A stretch of DNA of 64,000 bases from Halobellus rufus (GCF_000739575.1 NZ_BBJO01000030.1:1-64000); one strand, 5' to 3'; counted from the first letter of the stretch, positions 51,753-62,402 are shown. The notes: generated by a model from the sequence alone, not told the origin. A program made the numbers and translations.

Positions 51753-53216
51753 ATGACCCGTGTCGCGACCGGGGTCGGTCCGGCCGCCGGGAACGGCCTC
51801 CCCCCGGACGCACTGTCCTTCGTGTACCTCGTCTCCGGCGTGCTGTTCGTCATCGGCCTTCGTCGCCTGACGCATCCGCGGACGGCCGAGCGCGGCAATC
51901 TCGTATCCGCCGTCGGGATGGCGCTCGCCGTGGGTGCCACGGTGCTCTGGTTCGAGATCCTCTCCCCGCTCGTCCTGGCGGCGGCACTGCTGTTGGGCGC
52001 GGGCGTCGGTACGTGGCTGGCACTGTCGGTGCAAACGACGGACCTGCCCCAGCTCGTGGGGCTTTTCAACGGGTTCGGCGGCGGTGCCTCCGCGCTCGTC
52101 GCGGGCGCTGAGCTGATTGACGGTGTCAGCGTCGGAGAGCTCTCCGGCCTTTCGCCGGTTGTGACCGGTGCAGCAGCGGTTACGGGGCTGATCGGGGCGG
52201 TCACGTTCTCGGGGAGCCTCGTCGCTGCCGCCAAACTGCACGGAATCTCGGAGGACCCGGCTCGGTACCCCGCCGAGAACGGGGTCAAAGTCGTCCTCGC
52301 GGCTCTCGCGGTCGCCCTCGGCCTGTCGCTTCTCACGCGGACGACGCTTGGACTGTTCCCCATCGGCGAGTTCGTCTCCCCGTACTGGCTGCTTCTCGCA
52401 GTCGCGTCGGTCCTCGGCGTCTCGGTCGTCGCTCCGATCGGCGGGGCGGATATGCCGGTCGTTATCGCGCTGCTGAACGCCTTCTCTGGGTTGGCCGCGG
52501 CCTCGACGGGGTTCGTGCTCGACAACGACGTCCTCATCATCGCCGGCACGCTCGTCGGTGCGTCCGGGCTGATCCTGACGACGATAATGTGCCGATCGAT
52601 GAACCGCTCGCTCGGGGACGTCCTCTTCGGCGCGTACGGGACGTCGGGGTCGGGAGGCGACGTTGCGGACGTCTATGAGGGGACCGTCGTCTCAACGTCT
52701 CCGGAGGAGGTCGCGATGCTCCTCGAGGTCGCTCGCCGCGTGGTGATCGTGCCGGGGTACGGGATGGCAGTCGGGCAGGCACAGCACGCGGTCGCCGAGT
52801 TGGCGCAACTGCTCGCGGACGACGGGGTCGACGTCGCGTTCGGGATTCACCCGGTCGCGGGCCGGATGCCCGGTCACATAAACGTCCTGCTCGCGGAGGC
52901 GGACGTCCCCTACGAGCAGATGCGGGAACTCTCGGAGATCAACCCGACGTTCACGCAGACGGATCTCGTGCTCGTGATCGGAGCGAACGACGTCGTGAAT
53001 CCGACGGCCTACTCCGCGGACCCGAGTCCGATCGCGGGGATGCCGGTGCTCGACGTCTGGGAGGCCGAGACGGTCGTCGTCAACAAACGCAGCCTGAGTC
53101 CCGGGTACGCGGGCATCCCCAATCCGCTGTTCGAGATGGACAACGCGCTGATGCTCTTCGGCGACGCGAGAGAGGCGATGCAGGCCGTGGTGAACGAGTA
53201 CCAACGGAACCGCTGA
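51753..53216 (+). CDS. pntB: NAD(P) transhydrogenase beta subunit
   Basis: 487 residues. About nine membrane helices, then the NADP-binding domain dIII with VIVPGYGMAVGQAQH, GRMPGHINVLLAEADVPYE and VLVIGANDVVNPTA. Uses the proton gradient to make NADPH from NADH. Third gene of the operon. Confidence 0.95.
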   Translation: MTRVATGVGPAAGNGLPPDALSFVYLVSGVLFVIGLRRLTHPRTAERGNLVSAVGMALAVGATVLWFEILSPLVLAAALLLGAGVGTWLALSVQTTDLPQLVGLFNGFGGGASALVAGAELIDGVSVGELSGLSPVVTGAAAVTGLIGAVTFSGSLVAAAKLHGISEDPARYPAENGVKVVLAALAVALGLSLLTRTTLGLFPIGEFVSPYWLLLAVASVLGVSVVAPIGGADMPVVIALLNAFSGLAAASTGFVLDNDVLIIAGTLVGASGLILTTIMCRSMNRSLGDVLFGAYGTSGSGGDVADVYEGTVVSTSPEEVAMLLEVARRVVIVPGYGMAVGQAQHAVAELAQLLADDGVDVAFGIHPVAGRMPGHINVLLAEADVPYEQMRELSEINPTFTQTDLVLVIGANDVVNPTAYSADPSPIAGMPVLDVWEAETVVVNKRSLSPGYAGIPNPLFEMDNALMLFGDAREAMQAVVNEYQRNR

Positions 53217-53240
53217 GCACCGGCGCGCTCGACGTGGCTC

Positions 53241-54617
53241 CTACTCCTCGTTCGGTCCGAGATACCCCCACGCTTGGAGCCGATCGCCGTCGCCGTCGAT
53301 CCACCGCTCGCCGACGTCGTCGCGGTAGTACATGTTCGGGACGACGATGTCGTCGATGCGATCGTAGGCCTCCTCGCGGGCGGCCTGCATCGTCTCGCCT
53401 TTCCCGGTCACGACGAGGGGCATTCCGCTCTCACCGGCGACGCGCCACTGGCCGTCGACGTTCTTGGTGTCCTCCAGGTGGATCCCCTCGCGGCCGTCGG
53501 TCCGAAAGACGATCGCGGCGTTCCGGGAGTTCTCGTCGTACGTCTTCTCGTCGTCGAAGGGAAACGGGGGCAGGACGACGCGGACGGCGACTTGGAAGCC
53601 CCTGTGAACGGTCACGTCCGGGTCGTTCCCCCGCGCGAGATCGGCGAAGAACTGTCCGGTCGAGGAGTCGATCGACTCCTCCTGTAACGCGATCGTCGGG
53701 TAGCCGAACCGCGGCGTGAACTCCAGCGGGTAGATCCCGTGCTCGTTGACGATGCAGTTGAGGTCGATGCTCCCGACGTACCCCTCCTCGGCGAGCCACC
53801 CCTCTAGTCTGCCGAGCGTCCGCTCGAACAGTTCGTTCCGCCCCGCCCAGAACATCGACGTGCCCATCTCGCCGGTGGACGGCCCGATGTTGCCCGGAAA
53901 GAGCCGCTTGTGCTCGAAGTTGAAGTTGATCCGGTCGACGAACCGCGACCCGTCGAAGAACCCGCAGACGGCGATCTCGACGCCCTCGACCTTCCGCTGG
54001 AGTTGGAAGCCCTTCATTCGGTGGCCCCAAGCTTTCTCGTAGGCGGCGAGCACGTCGACGACGTCGCTGCCGTCGTCTTCGTCGCCGACGTACAGGAGGC
54101 GCTTGACGTTCTGCACCTCGCCGAGCGGCTTGATCACGTACGGTGCCGGGTTCGCTTCGACGTGTCGGATCCCCTCGCCGAAGTCGTCGAAGACGTGGTG
54201 CTCGACGGTCTCGACGCCGTTGGCTTCGAGGACGTCCATCGCGTAGCCGCGGTCCGCCTCGAGCCGGTCTGTGTTCGGCGTGCCGCCGACGACCGCCTTC
54301 CCCCGCTCACGGAGTTCCTGTGCCAGCGCACCCGTCCCGACGTCGCCCTCACCTCGCGGGGCGTCACCCTCCTCGCCCGCGACGCCCGCCGCGGCCTCCG
54401 CTCCCGCGACCCAGATGTCGTCGAAGACGATCACGTCGGCCCACTCGACGTCCGCCTCCCAGTCGTCGGTCTTCGGGACGAACCCGTCGCCGATCTCTCG
54501 ATCGGTCTCGGACTCGATGTAGTACTTGACGTCGTGTCCCTCCCGATGGATCTGCCACGCGAGGTCGGCGATCAGCGCGGCGTCGGCGGAGACGAACAGG
54601 AACCGCTGTCGGTCCAT
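53241..54617 (-). CDS. PurD-like ATP-grasp ligase (phosphoribosylamine-glycine ligase family)
   Basis: 458 residues from the ATG at 54617. Preatp-grasp N-terminus, a low-complexity Gly/Glu insert (~100-125), ATP-grasp residues (NRLEADRGYAMD-like phosphate area and YVIKPLGEVQNVK), then INFNFEHKRLFPGNIGPSTGEMGT and PLEFTPRFGYPT, the metal-binding PurD signature. Overall resembles GAR synthetase. It could be a paralogue with a different amine substrate. Confidence 0.75.
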   Translation of the reverse strand: MDRQRFLFVSADAALIADLAWQIHREGHDVKYYIESETDREIGDGFVPKTDDWEADVEWADVIVFDDIWVAGAEAAAGVAGEEGDAPRGEGDVGTGALAQELRERGKAVVGGTPNTDRLEADRGYAMDVLEANGVETVEHHVFDDFGEGIRHVEANPAPYVIKPLGEVQNVKRLLYVGDEDDGSDVVDVLAAYEKAWGHRMKGFQLQRKVEGVEIAVCGFFDGSRFVDRINFNFEHKRLFPGNIGPSTGEMGTSMFWAGRNELFERTLGRLEGWLAEEGYVGSIDLNCIVNEHGIYPLEFTPRFGYPTIALQEESIDSSTGQFFADLARGNDPDVTVHRGFQVAVRVVLPPFPFDDEKTYDENSRNAAIVFRTDGREGIHLEDTKNVDGQWRVAGESGMPLVVTGKGETMQAAREEAYDRIDDIVVPNMYYRDDVGERWIDGDGDRLQAWGYLGPNEE

Positions 54618-54725
54618 ACGTCGCGTTCGGGCGGAGACGACTTCAGTGTGGGAGCCGCGCGTCCCGGCGGCGCCGTCTCGAACCACCCGGCGGTATTAAG
54701 CGACTCCGCGCCGACAACTCCCCTA

Positions 54726-55016
54726 ATGGCAGTGCTCCGACGTGTCGTCATCGACGTGCTGAAACCGCACGAGCCGACGATGCTCGCGTTCACCGAGCGG
54801 GTCGCCGAGGTCGAGAGCATCGACGCCGTCTCGACGTCGCTGATCGAACTGGACCAAGAGGTCCAGAACGTCAAGATCACCGCGGAGGGGTCGGCGATCG
54901 AGTACGACGCCGTCGAGGACGCGGTCGACGGGCTCGGCGGGACGGTCCACTCCGTCGATCAGGTCGCATTCGGGGAGTACGTCGTCGACGAGCGCGACAC
55001 GCCGCAGGACGGGTGA
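54726..55016 (+). CDS. DUF211-family protein
   Basis: 96 residues, MAVLRRVVIDVLKPHEPTML, with VEVESIDAVSTSLIELDQEVQNVKITAEG-type ferredoxin-like fold. DUF211 proteins often neighbour VIT/CCC1 transporters in archaea, as here. The stop overlaps the next start (GTGA). Confidence 0.88.
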   Translation: MAVLRRVVIDVLKPHEPTMLAFTERVAEVESIDAVSTSLIELDQEVQNVKITAEGSAIEYDAVEDAVDGLGGTVHSVDQVAFGEYVVDERDTPQDG

Positions 55017-55621
55017 GCGCCGTGGCGTCGACGCTCTCGATCCTGTCGACGCTCGCGGTCGTCCGGCGGCTCCTCGGCCGGGAGGATATCCGCGCGATCT
55101 CCCGGCGGTACTTCGTCTCGAACGGTTTCGACGGGACCCTGACGAGCATCGGCGTGATCGTCGGCGCGGTGCTGTCCGGGATTCCTGACGGCATCACCGT
55201 CGTCAAGATCGGCCTCGGAGCGGCCGTCGGACTGGGGACCTCCGCCGTCTGGAGCGTCTGGGAGATCGAACGCGCGGAGACGCAGGCGAAGATCAACCGG
55301 CTGGAGCGAGCGATGCTGATCGACCTCGACGACACCCGCGTCCACCACGAGCAGCGCGGCGCGCGGGTGGTCCACGCCGCCGCCAGCGGGCTCGGACCGC
55401 TCATCGGGATTCTGCTCCCGCTCGTGCCCTTCACGCTCGAAGGGACGCTCTTCACGATGGCAGAGGCGGGCGTCGCTGGCGTCGCGATCGGCGTCGGGAT
55501 CCTCGCGGTGTTCGGCGCGTACATGAGCCGGATCTCCGGACAGCGGTGGTACGTCTCGGCGCTGCGGATGGCGCTGGCCGGCCTCGTCGTCGCCGGGATC
55601 AACCTGTTTCTGCCCGGGTGA
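55013..55621 (+). CDS. VIT1/CCC1-family metal transporter
   Basis: 202 residues. Helical membrane protein with YFVSNGFDGTLTSIGVIVGAVLSG at the first conserved Asp/Gly region, later GLGPLIGILLPLVPF. Members export or store Fe or Mn. Coupled to DUF211. Confidence 0.85.
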   Translation: MSAVASTLSILSTLAVVRRLLGREDIRAISRRYFVSNGFDGTLTSIGVIVGAVLSGIPDGITVVKIGLGAAVGLGTSAVWSVWEIERAETQAKINRLERAMLIDLDDTRVHHEQRGARVVHAAASGLGPLIGILLPLVPFTLEGTLFTMAEAGVAGVAIGVGILAVFGAYMSRISGQRWYVSALRMALAGLVVAGINLFLPG

Positions 55622-55636
55622 GGAGACTGCGCGGCG

Positions 55637-58270
55637 TCAGGACGCGTCGGCCGGTCGAGCCGCGGACCCGCGCTCGGACCGCCGCCGGCGTCTGAGCGCC
55701 CATCCGAGCGCGACGAGCACGGGCGCGCCCAGCAGGAACGTCAGCCCCAGCAGTCCCCAGTCGGCGAGCGCGAGCGGGACGGTCCCGAAGTACGCGTTCA
55801 GCGGGGTGTACAGGACCGCGAGCTGGAGCAGCATCGAGCCCGCGACGGCGAGGGCGAGCCACCGGTTCGCGAGCGGCGAGGTGCCGCGCATCCACCGGAC
55901 GACGTAGAGCTTGACGAACTCGAAGCCGACGAACCCGGTGAAGACCATCGTCATCGCGTACGGCGTCACCGAGGGCGCGCCGTCGAGCGTGTACCACAGC
56001 AGGCCGAGGAACAGCGCCGTGGCCGTCAGCCCGGCCCCGCCGATGAAGCGCTGCATCTCCGCGTCGATGATTCCGGCGGCCCGTTCGCGCGGCGTCCGGT
56101 CCATCACGTCGCCGCCGGGGTCGACGCCGACCGCGAGCGCGGGCAGGCCGTCGGTGAGGAGGTTGATCCAGAGCAGTTGGACCGCCGGGAGGACGAGGTA
56201 GCCGAACAGCGAGGCGACGAAGACGACCGCGACCTCGGCGGCGTTGGCGCTCAGGAGGTACGCGACGAACTTCCAGATGTTGTCGAAGATCGTCCGCCCG
56301 CGGCGGATCGCGTTGCGGATCGTCGCGTAGTTGTCGTCGAGCAGCACGATGTCGCTGGCCTCCTTTGCGACCTCGGTGCCGCGGACGCCCATCGCGATGC
56401 CGACGTCTGCGTTCTTCAGCGCGGGCGCGTCGTTGACGCCGTCGCCCGTCATCGCGACCGCGTGGCCGTTGGCCTGCAGCGCCTCGAGAATGCGGACCTT
56501 GTGGGTCGGCTCCGCGCGCGCGAACACGTCGACTTCCTCGACCCGCTCGCGCAGCGTCTCGTCGTCGAGTTCCTCGACCTCCCTGCCGGTCAGGACCGAC
56601 GAGTCGACGCCGATCTGCGCGCCGATCGCCCCGGCCGTGAGCGCGTTGTCGCCGGTGATCATCTTCACGTCGATCCCCGCGCGGTGCGTCTCCGCGATCG
56701 CGTCGGCGACCTCCGCACGCGGCGGATCGAGCATCCCCTGCAGGCCGACGAACACGAGGTCCTCCTCGTAGCCGGCGCGGTCGGCGTCGTCGACTGAGCC
56801 CTCCGGACTGCCGCCGTCGGTCCGCGGCTTGTACGCGAACCCGAGCACCCGAAGCGCGTCCCCGGCGAACGCCTCGATCTGCTCGGTGACCGCCGCGCGG
56901 GTCTCGTCGTCGAGGTCGACGGGGCCATCGGGGCCGAGGACGCGCGTCGAGCGCGAGAGCACCTCCTGCGGCGCGCCCTTGAGGTAGACGACGTCGTCGT
57001 GGACCGTCGTCATCCGCTTTCGCTCCGAGGAGAAGGGGATCTCGTCGCGTCGCGGCCGCTCCGCGCGCCTCTCGTCGGCGTCGATTCCGTGGCCCTCGGC
57101 CGCGACGACGAGCGCGCGCTCGGTCGGGTCGCCCGAGTCGTCGCTCGCGTCGTTGCAGACGACGCCGACGTCGAACAGCCGGTCGAGCCGATCGTCGATC
57201 TCGGCGCGCTCGCCGTCGGAGTCGCCGAGGTCGACGACCTCGTCGTAGACCCAGACCCGCTCGACGCGCATCTTCCCCTCCGTGAGCGTCCCCGTCTTGT
57301 CCGTGCAGACGACGTCGACGGAGCCGAGCGCCTCGACCGCCGGCAGCGTCCGCACGAGGGCGTTCTCATCGGCCATCCGCCGCACCCCGATCGCGAGCGT
57401 CAGGGTCACCACCGCCGGAAGCCCCTCCGGGATGGCGGCGACCGCGAGCGAGACCGCCGTCAGCCCGGCCTGTACGACCCCGCGACCGCCGAAGACGAGA
57501 AGCGGGACGACCAGCGCAGACAGCGCGAGCACGGCGATCCCCAGTCGGCGGGCGAGCCTGTCGAGGTCGCGCTGCAGCGGGGTGAGCGACTCGTCGGTGC
57601 CGACGAGCGCCGCGGCGATCTCGCCCATCTCCGTCTCCATCCCCGTCTCGGCGACGACCGCGACCGCGCCGCCACGCGTCACGCTCGTCCCCTTGTAGAT
57701 CATGTTCGACCGCTCCGCCAGCGGCGCGTCGGCGTCGACGGCGTCGGTGGTCTTCCCGACGGGGACGCTCTCGCCGGTGAGCGCGGCCTCGTCGACTTCG
57801 AGTCCGCCCGCGTCGAGGACGCGGGCGTCGGCCGGCACGACGTCGCCCTGTTCGAGGACGATCACGTCGCCGGGGACGAGATCGATCGCGTCGATGGTCT
57901 GCTCGGTCCCCCCGCGGCGGACCACGACCTCGGGGGTCGCCAGTTCCCGGAGCGCCTCCAGACTCCGCTCGGCGCGGTACTCCTGCACGAAGCCGAAGAC
58001 GCCGTTCAGCGTGAGGATGATGCCGATCAGGACCGCGTCGACGAGGTGGCCGATGGCGACCGAGAGGGCGGCGGCGACGAGCAGCACCCAGATGAGCGCG
58101 CTGGAGAACTGCGCGAGGAAGATCGCCAGCGGACCCCGGCCCTGCTCTCCCGTGACCTCGTTCGGGCCGGCGGTTTCCAGCCGCGAGGCGGCGTCCTCCG
58201 ACGACAGCCCCTCCGGCGACGTGTCGAGTTCCGCACAGACCTCCTCGGCGGACCGGCTGTGCCACTCCAT
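55637..58270 (-). CDS. P2-type cation-transporting ATPase
   Basis: 877 residues. Actuator ALTGESVP, phosphorylation site CTDKTGTLT, hinge [21 protein letters not shown], and M4 [15 protein letters not shown] as in Ca2+-type pumps, with the C-terminal membrane domain ([15 protein letters not shown]). Probably exports Ca2+ or Mn2+. Convergent with the CCC1 gene. Confidence 0.93.
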   Translation of the reverse strand: MEWHSRSAEEVCAELDTSPEGLSSEDAASRLETAGPNEVTGEQGRGPLAIFLAQFSSALIWVLLVAAALSVAIGHLVDAVLIGIILTLNGVFGFVQEYRAERSLEALRELATPEVVVRRGGTEQTIDAIDLVPGDVIVLEQGDVVPADARVLDAGGLEVDEAALTGESVPVGKTTDAVDADAPLAERSNMIYKGTSVTRGGAVAVVAETGMETEMGEIAAALVGTDESLTPLQRDLDRLARRLGIAVLALSALVVPLLVFGGRGVVQAGLTAVSLAVAAIPEGLPAVVTLTLAIGVRRMADENALVRTLPAVEALGSVDVVCTDKTGTLTEGKMRVERVWVYDEVVDLGDSDGERAEIDDRLDRLFDVGVVCNDASDDSGDPTERALVVAAEGHGIDADERRAERPRRDEIPFSSERKRMTTVHDDVVYLKGAPQEVLSRSTRVLGPDGPVDLDDETRAAVTEQIEAFAGDALRVLGFAYKPRTDGGSPEGSVDDADRAGYEEDLVFVGLQGMLDPPRAEVADAIAETHRAGIDVKMITGDNALTAGAIGAQIGVDSSVLTGREVEELDDETLRERVEEVDVFARAEPTHKVRILEALQANGHAVAMTGDGVNDAPALKNADVGIAMGVRGTEVAKEASDIVLLDDNYATIRNAIRRGRTIFDNIWKFVAYLLSANAAEVAVVFVASLFGYLVLPAVQLLWINLLTDGLPALAVGVDPGGDVMDRTPRERAAGIIDAEMQRFIGGAGLTATALFLGLLWYTLDGAPSVTPYAMTMVFTGFVGFEFVKLYVVRWMRGTSPLANRWLALAVAGSMLLQLAVLYTPLNAYFGTVPLALADWGLLGLTFLLGAPVLVALGWALRRRRRSERGSAARPADAS

Positions 58271-58457
58271 CGTCTGTCAGAACAATCACAACACTGCCAT
58301 ATCTACTGTCGCCCCGGCGTCGCCCGAGCGGCCGCGGCGAAGGGTCGAAGCGTGGAAGCGGCGACCCGGACTGAAAAACGCCACTGAGACCGTCGGTCGG
58401 TCGTAAATGTTCCCGACGTCTGGTGGGTTTTTGGTCTCTCCGGCCGGGAGGTAGCGT

Positions 58458-58859
58458 ATGACGACGTACGTACTCGCGACGAACCACGTCGACACCAGCG
58501 CGCGCCTCTGTGATTACCTCGTCGAGCGGGTCTCCGCCAGCGACGAGATCCACGCGGTGAACTCCCAGCGCGGCGGCGACGAGACCGACGCCGACGACAT
58601 CCGCGACGGCGAGGAGGCGCTCAACGTCGTCTCCTCGCGGCTCGGCGGGATCGCGACGGTAGAGACCCACCAGTTCGTGCGCGGCAACGACCCCTACGAG
58701 GACGTCCTCGAACAGGCCGAGACGGTCGACGCCGACGAGATCGCCATCGGAATCAGAAAGCGGAACCCGACCGCGAAGGTCGTCTTCGGCAGCACCGCCC
58801 AGCGGATTCTCCTGCACGCGAACCGACCGATGATCGTCGTTCCGCTCGAAGACGTCTAA
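58458..58859 (+). CDS. Universal stress protein UspA-type
   Basis: 133 residues. Rossmann-like USP fold with N-terminal YVLATNHVDTSARLCDYLVE and the phosphate loop GIRKRNPTAKVVFGSTAQRILLHANRPMIVVP. Stress-linked ATP-binding family. Divergent from the ATPase gene. Confidence 0.88.
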   Translation: MTTYVLATNHVDTSARLCDYLVERVSASDEIHAVNSQRGGDETDADDIRDGEEALNVVSSRLGGIATVETHQFVRGNDPYEDVLEQAETVDADEIAIGIRKRNPTAKVVFGSTAQRILLHANRPMIVVPLEDV

Positions 58860-58883
58860 CGGCGGCGACCCTCTCTCGACGCG

Positions 58884-60131
58884 TCAGTCCGATTCCTCGA
58901 GCACCGCGTCGGCCAGCAGCGGCACGAACGTCCCGACGTCGGTCACCATCCCGATCGCCTGCGAACTGCCGCGGTCGAGCAACTGCGTCACGGTCGCGGG
59001 GTTGATGTCGACGCAGACGACCTTCGTCGTCGACGGCAGGCAGTTGCCGACGGCGACGGAGTGAAGCAGCGAGGAGAGCAGCAGGACGAGGTCGGCCTCG
59101 CGGGCCTGCTCGCGGATCGCCTCTTGCGCCTCGACGGCGTCGGTGATCGTGTCCGGCAGCGGCCCGTCGTCGCGGATCGACCCCGCGAGCACGTACGGGA
59201 CGTCGTTCTCGACGCACTCGTACATCACGCCCTCGGTGACGATACCGTCCTCGACCGCCGGCTCGATGCCGCCGGCGCGGATGATCTCGCTGATCGCGTA
59301 GATGTGGTGTTTGTGCCCCTTCCGCGGGTGTTCCATCGTCTCCATGTCCATCCCCAGCGACGTCCCGTAGAGGCCGCGCTCGATGTCGTGGGTGGCGAAG
59401 CCGTTGCCCGCCGAGAGCATATCGACGTAGCCCTCGCGGACGAGTCGCGCGAGGTCGTCGCCGCCGCCGGCGTGGATGACGGCCGGTCCGGCGACGACGA
59501 GCACCGACTCCCCGCGCTCTTTGGTCGCGACGACCGCGTCGGCGACCTCCCGGATCAGCGACTCGGAGGGCCGCTCCGAGGAGACGCCGCCCTGCATGAA
59601 GCCGAACGGCCCGGAGGCGTCCCGCGGGCGGTCCGGCGGCTTCACGCGGATGCCCGCCTCGTCGGTGACGACCAGGTCGCCCTCGCGGATCGCGTTGAGG
59701 ACCTTCGTGTGCGCCCGCACGTCGGGGTCGTCACCTGTCGAGCCTCGCTCGACGACGATCGCGCAGTCCATCTCGATGTTCTCGACCGGGATCCACTCGC
59801 CGTCGTATCGGACCTCCGTCGGGTGGTTCGTCGTCGAGTAGAAACCCTTCGGGACCACCTGGTCCGCGGGTGCGGGCTCGACCTTCGCGTCGACGGGGTC
59901 CGCGAGGTTCGCGCCGTTCTGGTGCAGTTCGTGGAGGATCTCCCGGAGCGAGTCCTCGTCGTCGGCGCTGACGGACATCCGGCAGTACGACGTCTCGTCT
60001 TTGTGCCGCCCGACGTCGAACGTCTCGATCTCGAAACTGCCGCCGAAGTCCATCACGATCCCGAAGGCTCGCTGGAGCGTCCCCGAGTCGATGATGTGCC
60101 CCTCCAGTTCGACGGTCCGCGTGAGGCTCAC
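58884..60131 (-). CDS. TIGR00300-family, nickel-pincer-dependent ornithine cyclodeaminase-like enzyme
   Basis: 415 residues from the GTG at 60131, overlapping the stop of the hydrolase (GTGA). N-terminal LOR/SDH-type domain (TVELEGHIIDSGTLQRAFGIV), then GGVSSERPSESLI and GPAVIHAGGGDDL, DMETMEHPRKGHKHHIYA and VCVDINPATVTQLLDRGS, typical of the archaeal TIGR00300 family. Ornithine cyclodeaminase with nickel-pincer cofactor is the reported type; confirmation of substrate is not possible here. Confidence 0.82.
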   Translation of the reverse strand: MSLTRTVELEGHIIDSGTLQRAFGIVMDFGGSFEIETFDVGRHKDETSYCRMSVSADDEDSLREILHELHQNGANLADPVDAKVEPAPADQVVPKGFYSTTNHPTEVRYDGEWIPVENIEMDCAIVVERGSTGDDPDVRAHTKVLNAIREGDLVVTDEAGIRVKPPDRPRDASGPFGFMQGGVSSERPSESLIREVADAVVATKERGESVLVVAGPAVIHAGGGDDLARLVREGYVDMLSAGNGFATHDIERGLYGTSLGMDMETMEHPRKGHKHHIYAISEIIRAGGIEPAVEDGIVTEGVMYECVENDVPYVLAGSIRDDGPLPDTITDAVEAQEAIREQAREADLVLLLSSLLHSVAVGNCLPSTTKVVCVDINPATVTQLLDRGSSQAIGMVTDVGTFVPLLADAVLEESD

Positions 60132-61099
60132 TGCCGACCTCCCACCGCGTCGGCGAACGCGAGTCCGTGGCCGACCGCCTGTTCGAGCCCCGTCCCGTCG
60201 TACAGGTCGAAGTGGCCCGCGGGGAGGCGAACCAGCGTCGCCTCCGCGAGCGCGTCGCTCGCGGCCTCGATCGACTCGATCGGCACGACGTCGTCCCGCG
60301 TGCCGCCGAGGAACAGGACCGGGCAGGACAGTCGCTCGCGGTCCTCGTCGGGCGCGTGACGGGCCAGCGCGAGGAGCGACCGCGCCGGAGTCCGGTTCTC
60401 CCAGTCCTCGCCGGCGAGATTGCGGTACGCGCGCGGCGCGCTCGGCGTCGACACGAGCGCGAGACCGCCGTTCCCGTCGCCGCCCTCGTCGACCACCGGG
60501 ACGGTGTAGGGGCCGCGGATGCGAGACTGGAGGCGGTCGCGGACGCCAGCGACCGCCCCGCGGACGAGGAATCCGCGCCCTCGCCGGCTGAGGAAGTCGC
60601 GTCCGGAGAGGATCGGCGTCTGCGAGACGACCGCGTCGATCCGCGGATCGTCGGCGGCGACGTCGAGGACGGTGCCGCCCGCGAGGTCGACGCCCCAGAG
60701 GACGACGCGACCGGAAGCGACGTCGTTGCGACCGCGCAGACCCGCGAGGGCCGCCTCCCAGTCGGCGCGCAGGCGCGTCGGCGAGAGGAGGTTCCGCGGT
60801 TCCCCGTCGCTGTCGCCCGCGTGCCGAGCGTCGAACCGGAACACCGCGTATCCGGCCGCGGCGAGGCGCTCCGCGTAGCGATCCAGCCCCGCTCCCTCGG
60901 CACCGATCGGCCCGCCGCCGAGGACGATGAGCGCGGGGTCGGCGGGGCGATCGGGGCGGTACAGTCGACCCACGCAGCGCTCTCCGCCGCTGCGGAACGT
61001 CAGCTTCACCGTCGAGAACTCGTATCTGGAGGGTCGACGACGGCGGCTCGGAGGGCGCTCGGCGTCCCCGCTCTCGGACTCTGGGCGACGGACCGTCAC
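60128..61099 (-). CDS. Alpha/beta hydrolase with Asp at the nucleophile position
   Basis: 323 residues from the GTG at 61099, overlapping the upstream stop (GTGA). Central fold with ALIVLGGGPIGAEGAGLDRYAE, RFDARHAGDSDG, the nucleophile elbow LWGVDLAGG (Asp in place of Ser), acid in GTRDDVVPIES and His in PAGHFDLYDG. Asp nucleophiles are used by haloalkane dehalogenases; here it could also mean lost activity. Three-gene operon with the TIGR00300 gene. Confidence 0.75.
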   Translation of the reverse strand: MTVRRPESESGDAERPPSRRRRPSRYEFSTVKLTFRSGGERCVGRLYRPDRPADPALIVLGGGPIGAEGAGLDRYAERLAAAGYAVFRFDARHAGDSDGEPRNLLSPTRLRADWEAALAGLRGRNDVASGRVVLWGVDLAGGTVLDVAADDPRIDAVVSQTPILSGRDFLSRRGRGFLVRGAVAGVRDRLQSRIRGPYTVPVVDEGGDGNGGLALVSTPSAPRAYRNLAGEDWENRTPARSLLALARHAPDEDRERLSCPVLFLGGTRDDVVPIESIEAASDALAEATLVRLPAGHFDLYDGTGLEQAVGHGLAFADAVGGRQ

Positions 61100-61446
61100 C
61101 GTCGCTCCTCCGAGAGCGTCGCGATGACCCGTTCGGAGAACTCCTCGCCGCTGATGTCGTAGGCGACGTACTCGCGGAACCACTCGCCCTCGGCGTGCCA
61201 CGTCCCCTGGACGTCGTCGTCGTGCCGGAGCACCGTCGCCTCGACGCGCTTGGGCTCCCACTCGTCGTGCTCCGCGGCATCGACGAAGGTCCGGAGGGCG
61301 CGCCCCATCTCCTGGTGGTTCACCGAGACGTCGGGGAAGGCGGTGAGGTAGACCAAGTCGACGGCATCGCCGCTCGGATCGATCGACTCGACGCTGATCC
61401 CGTTCGATCGGAGGTCGCCTTCGAGCCCCGAGATGACGTCGTTCAT
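61096..61446 (-). CDS. Conserved haloarchaeal protein, hypothetical
   Basis: 116 residues from the ATG at 61446. Alternating strands and helices (VDLVYLTAFPDVSVNHQEMG, VEATVLRHDDDVQGTWH, FREYVAYDISGEEFSERV). First gene of the hydrolase/TIGR00300 operon. The family is not recognised; it might be a small nucleic-acid or cofactor binding protein. Confidence 0.65.
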   Translation of the reverse strand: MNDVISGLEGDLRSNGISVESIDPSGDAVDLVYLTAFPDVSVNHQEMGRALRTFVDAAEHDEWEPKRVEATVLRHDDDVQGTWHAEGEWFREYVAYDISGEEFSERVIATLSEERR

Positions 61447-61576
61447 ATCCGACCCTTCAATCCGGAGCGAGTAAACAGTTGCCGCAGCGGGCGGACTCCG
61501 GACGCCCGTCGGGGTCGGAATCAGCGCAGATAATCGAGCCACAAGGCATTTTTCTCCGAGGTCCGCAGCTTCGTCC

Positions 61577-62332
61577 GTGTCAGCCACTGACGAGCCGCTC
61601 TCGGTCCTCCACGTCGACGACGACCCGGATTTGGGGGCGTTAGTGAAGACCTTCCTCGAACGGGACGGAAGCGGTATCGACTGCACCGTGGCGACGGAGA
61701 CGTCGCCGACGGACGCTCTCGAACGGATTCGCGACTCCGAGTCGGCCTTCGACTGCGTGATCAGCGACTACAAGATGCCCGAGATGAACGGCGTCGCGTT
61801 CCTGGAGGCGGTCCGCGAGACGCACCCGGAACTGCCGCTGCTCCTGTTCTCCGGCGAGGCGACGAACGACGTCGCCGCCGAGATCATCCAGGCGGGGCTC
61901 ACCGACTACCTCCGAAAGGGGCTGGGAACCGACCAGTACACGATGCTGATCCGCCGGGTCGAACACGCCGTCGAGGGCGGCGGGCAATTCGACCCGGAGG
62001 CCGAGACCGAACTCGACGGGGTCGGCGTCGTCGGTTCCGACGAGCGCTTCGAGGAGGCCGACGACACCTACGCGTCGTTCTACGGCTACGACGCCGACGA
62101 CGTCGAGGGGAAACACTGGAGCGAACTCCATCCCGAGGAGGAGGTCGAACACATCCGCACGCACGTCCTGCCGGTCGTCCGGCGCGGGGGCGAGTGGAGC
62201 GGCCGCAGCCGCGGGCTTCGGTCCGACGGCAGTACGTTCACCGAGTCGAAGATGGTGACGGCGCTGGACGACGGTCGGCTGCTGATCGCGGTCTCGGAAC
62301 TCGACGATTCGGGACTGGGAACGACGGACTGA
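61577..62332 (+). CDS. Orphan response regulator with PAS domain (REC-PAS)
   Basis: 251 residues. Receiver domain with HVDDDPD, phospho-acceptor Asp in CVISDYKMPEMNG and Lys in YLRKG, then a PAS domain (ERFEEADDTYASFYGYDADDV, ...HWSELHPEEEVEHIR, GSTFTESKMVTAL). No kinase or DNA-binding output. Typical halophilic signalling regulator. GTG start at 61577. Confidence 0.9.
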   Translation: MSATDEPLSVLHVDDDPDLGALVKTFLERDGSGIDCTVATETSPTDALERIRDSESAFDCVISDYKMPEMNGVAFLEAVRETHPELPLLLFSGEATNDVAAEIIQAGLTDYLRKGLGTDQYTMLIRRVEHAVEGGGQFDPEAETELDGVGVVGSDERFEEADDTYASFYGYDADDVEGKHWSELHPEEEVEHIRTHVLPVVRRGGEWSGRSRGLRSDGSTFTESKMVTALDDGRLLIAVSELDDSGLGTTD

Positions 62333-62402
62333 TCCTGCGACGGTCTCGTCCGTCCTCGGCCGACGAATGAACGCTTTTGTGCATCGAGCGGCCTCCCGGA
62401 CT

